Source: an uncultured Pelagibacteraceae bacterium
Lineage (GTDB): Bacteria > Pseudomonadota > Alphaproteobacteria > Pelagibacterales > Pelagibacteraceae
Direction: 5' to 3'
Length of the DNA: 43,558 nt
NCBI GenBank assembly: GCA_902539195.1
Contig: CACBHZ010000005.1
Location: 1-43,558 of the forward strand
In this document: one piece after another, positions 43,032 to 43,558 of the stretch
Layout of the letters: each line of letters starts with the position of its first letter
Numbering within the stretch: position 1 is the stretch's first letter
The notes under the pieces: generated by a model
What the model saw: the letters and a program-made list of their open reading frames with translations, nothing else
The model's database searches: none
What the model was told of the DNA's origin: nothing
Program-made: the position numbers and the translations under genes

Positions 43032-43558
43032 TGGCTGTTAAAAAAATATCAAAAGTACAACCTGAAAAATTTGAGTTTAGTAAAAAAAACAAAGAAACTG
43101 CTGATAGTATTATTAAAAATTATCCTTCTGGAAAACAACAAAGTGGGGTTATGGCTTTATTGTACTTAGCACAAAAACAAAATGATAATTGGATACCTTT
43201 AAGTGCAATGAAATACATAGCAAAGTATTTAGATATGCCATATATCAAAGTATATGAGGTAGCTACATTTTATAGCATGTATAATTTATCTCCAGTTGGT
43301 AAATATTTCTTTCAAGTATGTACTACAACACCTTGTATGTTAAGGGGTGCGTATAATTTAGTAGATGTTTGTAAACGAAAAATCTCTGAGGAAGAAAATC
43401 GTTTGTCTGAGGATGGAAAAACTTCTTGGTTAGAGGTAGAGTGTTTGGGTGCTTGTGTGAATGCTCCTATGCTTCAATTAAATGAGGATTATTATGAGGA
43501 TTTAGATCCAACAAAACTTGAGGAAATAATTGATAAAATAAGTAATGATGAAGTTCCT
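43031..43558 (+). CDS. nuoE: NADH-quinone oxidoreductase subunit E (3' truncated)
   Basis: The ATG overlaps the nuoD stop by one base. The frame stays open for 176 codons to the end of the window. The thioredoxin-like [2Fe-2S] cluster N1a ligands are visible: C97 and C102 (VCTTTPC) and C138 and C142 (CLGAC). The N-terminal helical part includes YEVATFYSMYN, typical of the 24-kDa subunit. It partners with NuoF in NADH oxidation. The remaining C-terminus lies outside the window. Confidence 0.95.
   Translation, partial: MAVKKISKVQPEKFEFSKKNKETADSIIKNYPSGKQQSGVMALLYLAQKQNDNWIPLSAMKYIAKYLDMPYIKVYEVATFYSMYNLSPVGKYFFQVCTTTPCMLRGAYNLVDVCKRKISEEENRLSEDGKTSWLEVECLGACVNAPMLQLNEDYYEDLDPTKLEEIIDKISNDEVP

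Overview
The window looks like the chromosome of a SAR11-type alphaproteobacterium (Candidatus Pelagibacter or a close relative). The evidence is the very low G+C, the extremely short intergenic spaces, many 1-4 nt start/stop overlaps, TRAP carboxylate transporters, and the alphaproteobacterial order tig-clpP-clpX-lon, tRNA-Val, tRNA-Asp, nuoABCDE. All 58 features are read from sequence alone. Genus assignment is an inference from style and gene order. No insertion sequence, phage, CRISPR array or rRNA is visible, and no gap exceeds about 260 bases.

Bases 1-4580 hold a 5'-truncated PlsC-like acyltransferase fused to an SGNH hydrolase, poorly known small proteins, an exported FG-GAP/ASPIC-UnbV protein, a 47-residue membrane microprotein and an exported ten-cysteine protein. 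Bases 4665-9453 form one forward operon: a complete TRAP transporter (dctP, dctQ, dctM), then a crotonase-family enzyme and a class III CoA-transferase. This suggests that an imported carboxylate is activated to a CoA thioester and processed. Converging on it is a reverse pair: an enolase-superfamily sugar-acid-type enzyme and a large FAD plus Fe-S 2-hydroxyacid dehydrogenase. A serine-glyoxylate-type aminotransferase is divergent from that pair and is followed by a flavin oxidoreductase and a small exported protein.

Bases 16208-23646 are a tight eight-gene reverse operon: GMC oxidoreductase, TerC-family protein, SDR, M23 peptidase, MhpD-like hydratase, an M24 'pita-bread' hydrolase that has lost most metal ligands, an EamA permease and an FkbM methyltransferase. 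Divergent from it is a second TRAP system (23782-26875) with a strong terminator between the binding-protein gene and the membrane genes. An NCS1-type permease and a zinc alcohol dehydrogenase follow. Together they look like a second, uncharacterised uptake-and-oxidation locus.

Bases 29356-33997 carry small housekeeping and unknown genes: DUF3047, a YbgC-type thioesterase, family 5 uracil-DNA glycosylase, an exported histidine phosphatase, a SHOCT protein, a 3-hydroxyisobutyrate-dehydrogenase-family enzyme, and two membrane microproteins of 43 and 59 residues.

Bases 34033-40081 are the protein quality-control block: promoter, tRNA-Leu, trigger factor only six bases behind the tRNA, clpP, clpX and lon. 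Inverted repeats bury the start codons of clpP and lon. tRNA-Val and tRNA-Asp follow, then the start of the complex I operon, nuoA to a 3'-truncated nuoE.

I did not find a clear-cut new defence or mobile system. The most promising undescribed material is the two TRAP-linked catabolic loci, the M24/MhpD operon, the exported cysteine-rich protein, and the RNA-level architecture around the proteostasis genes.
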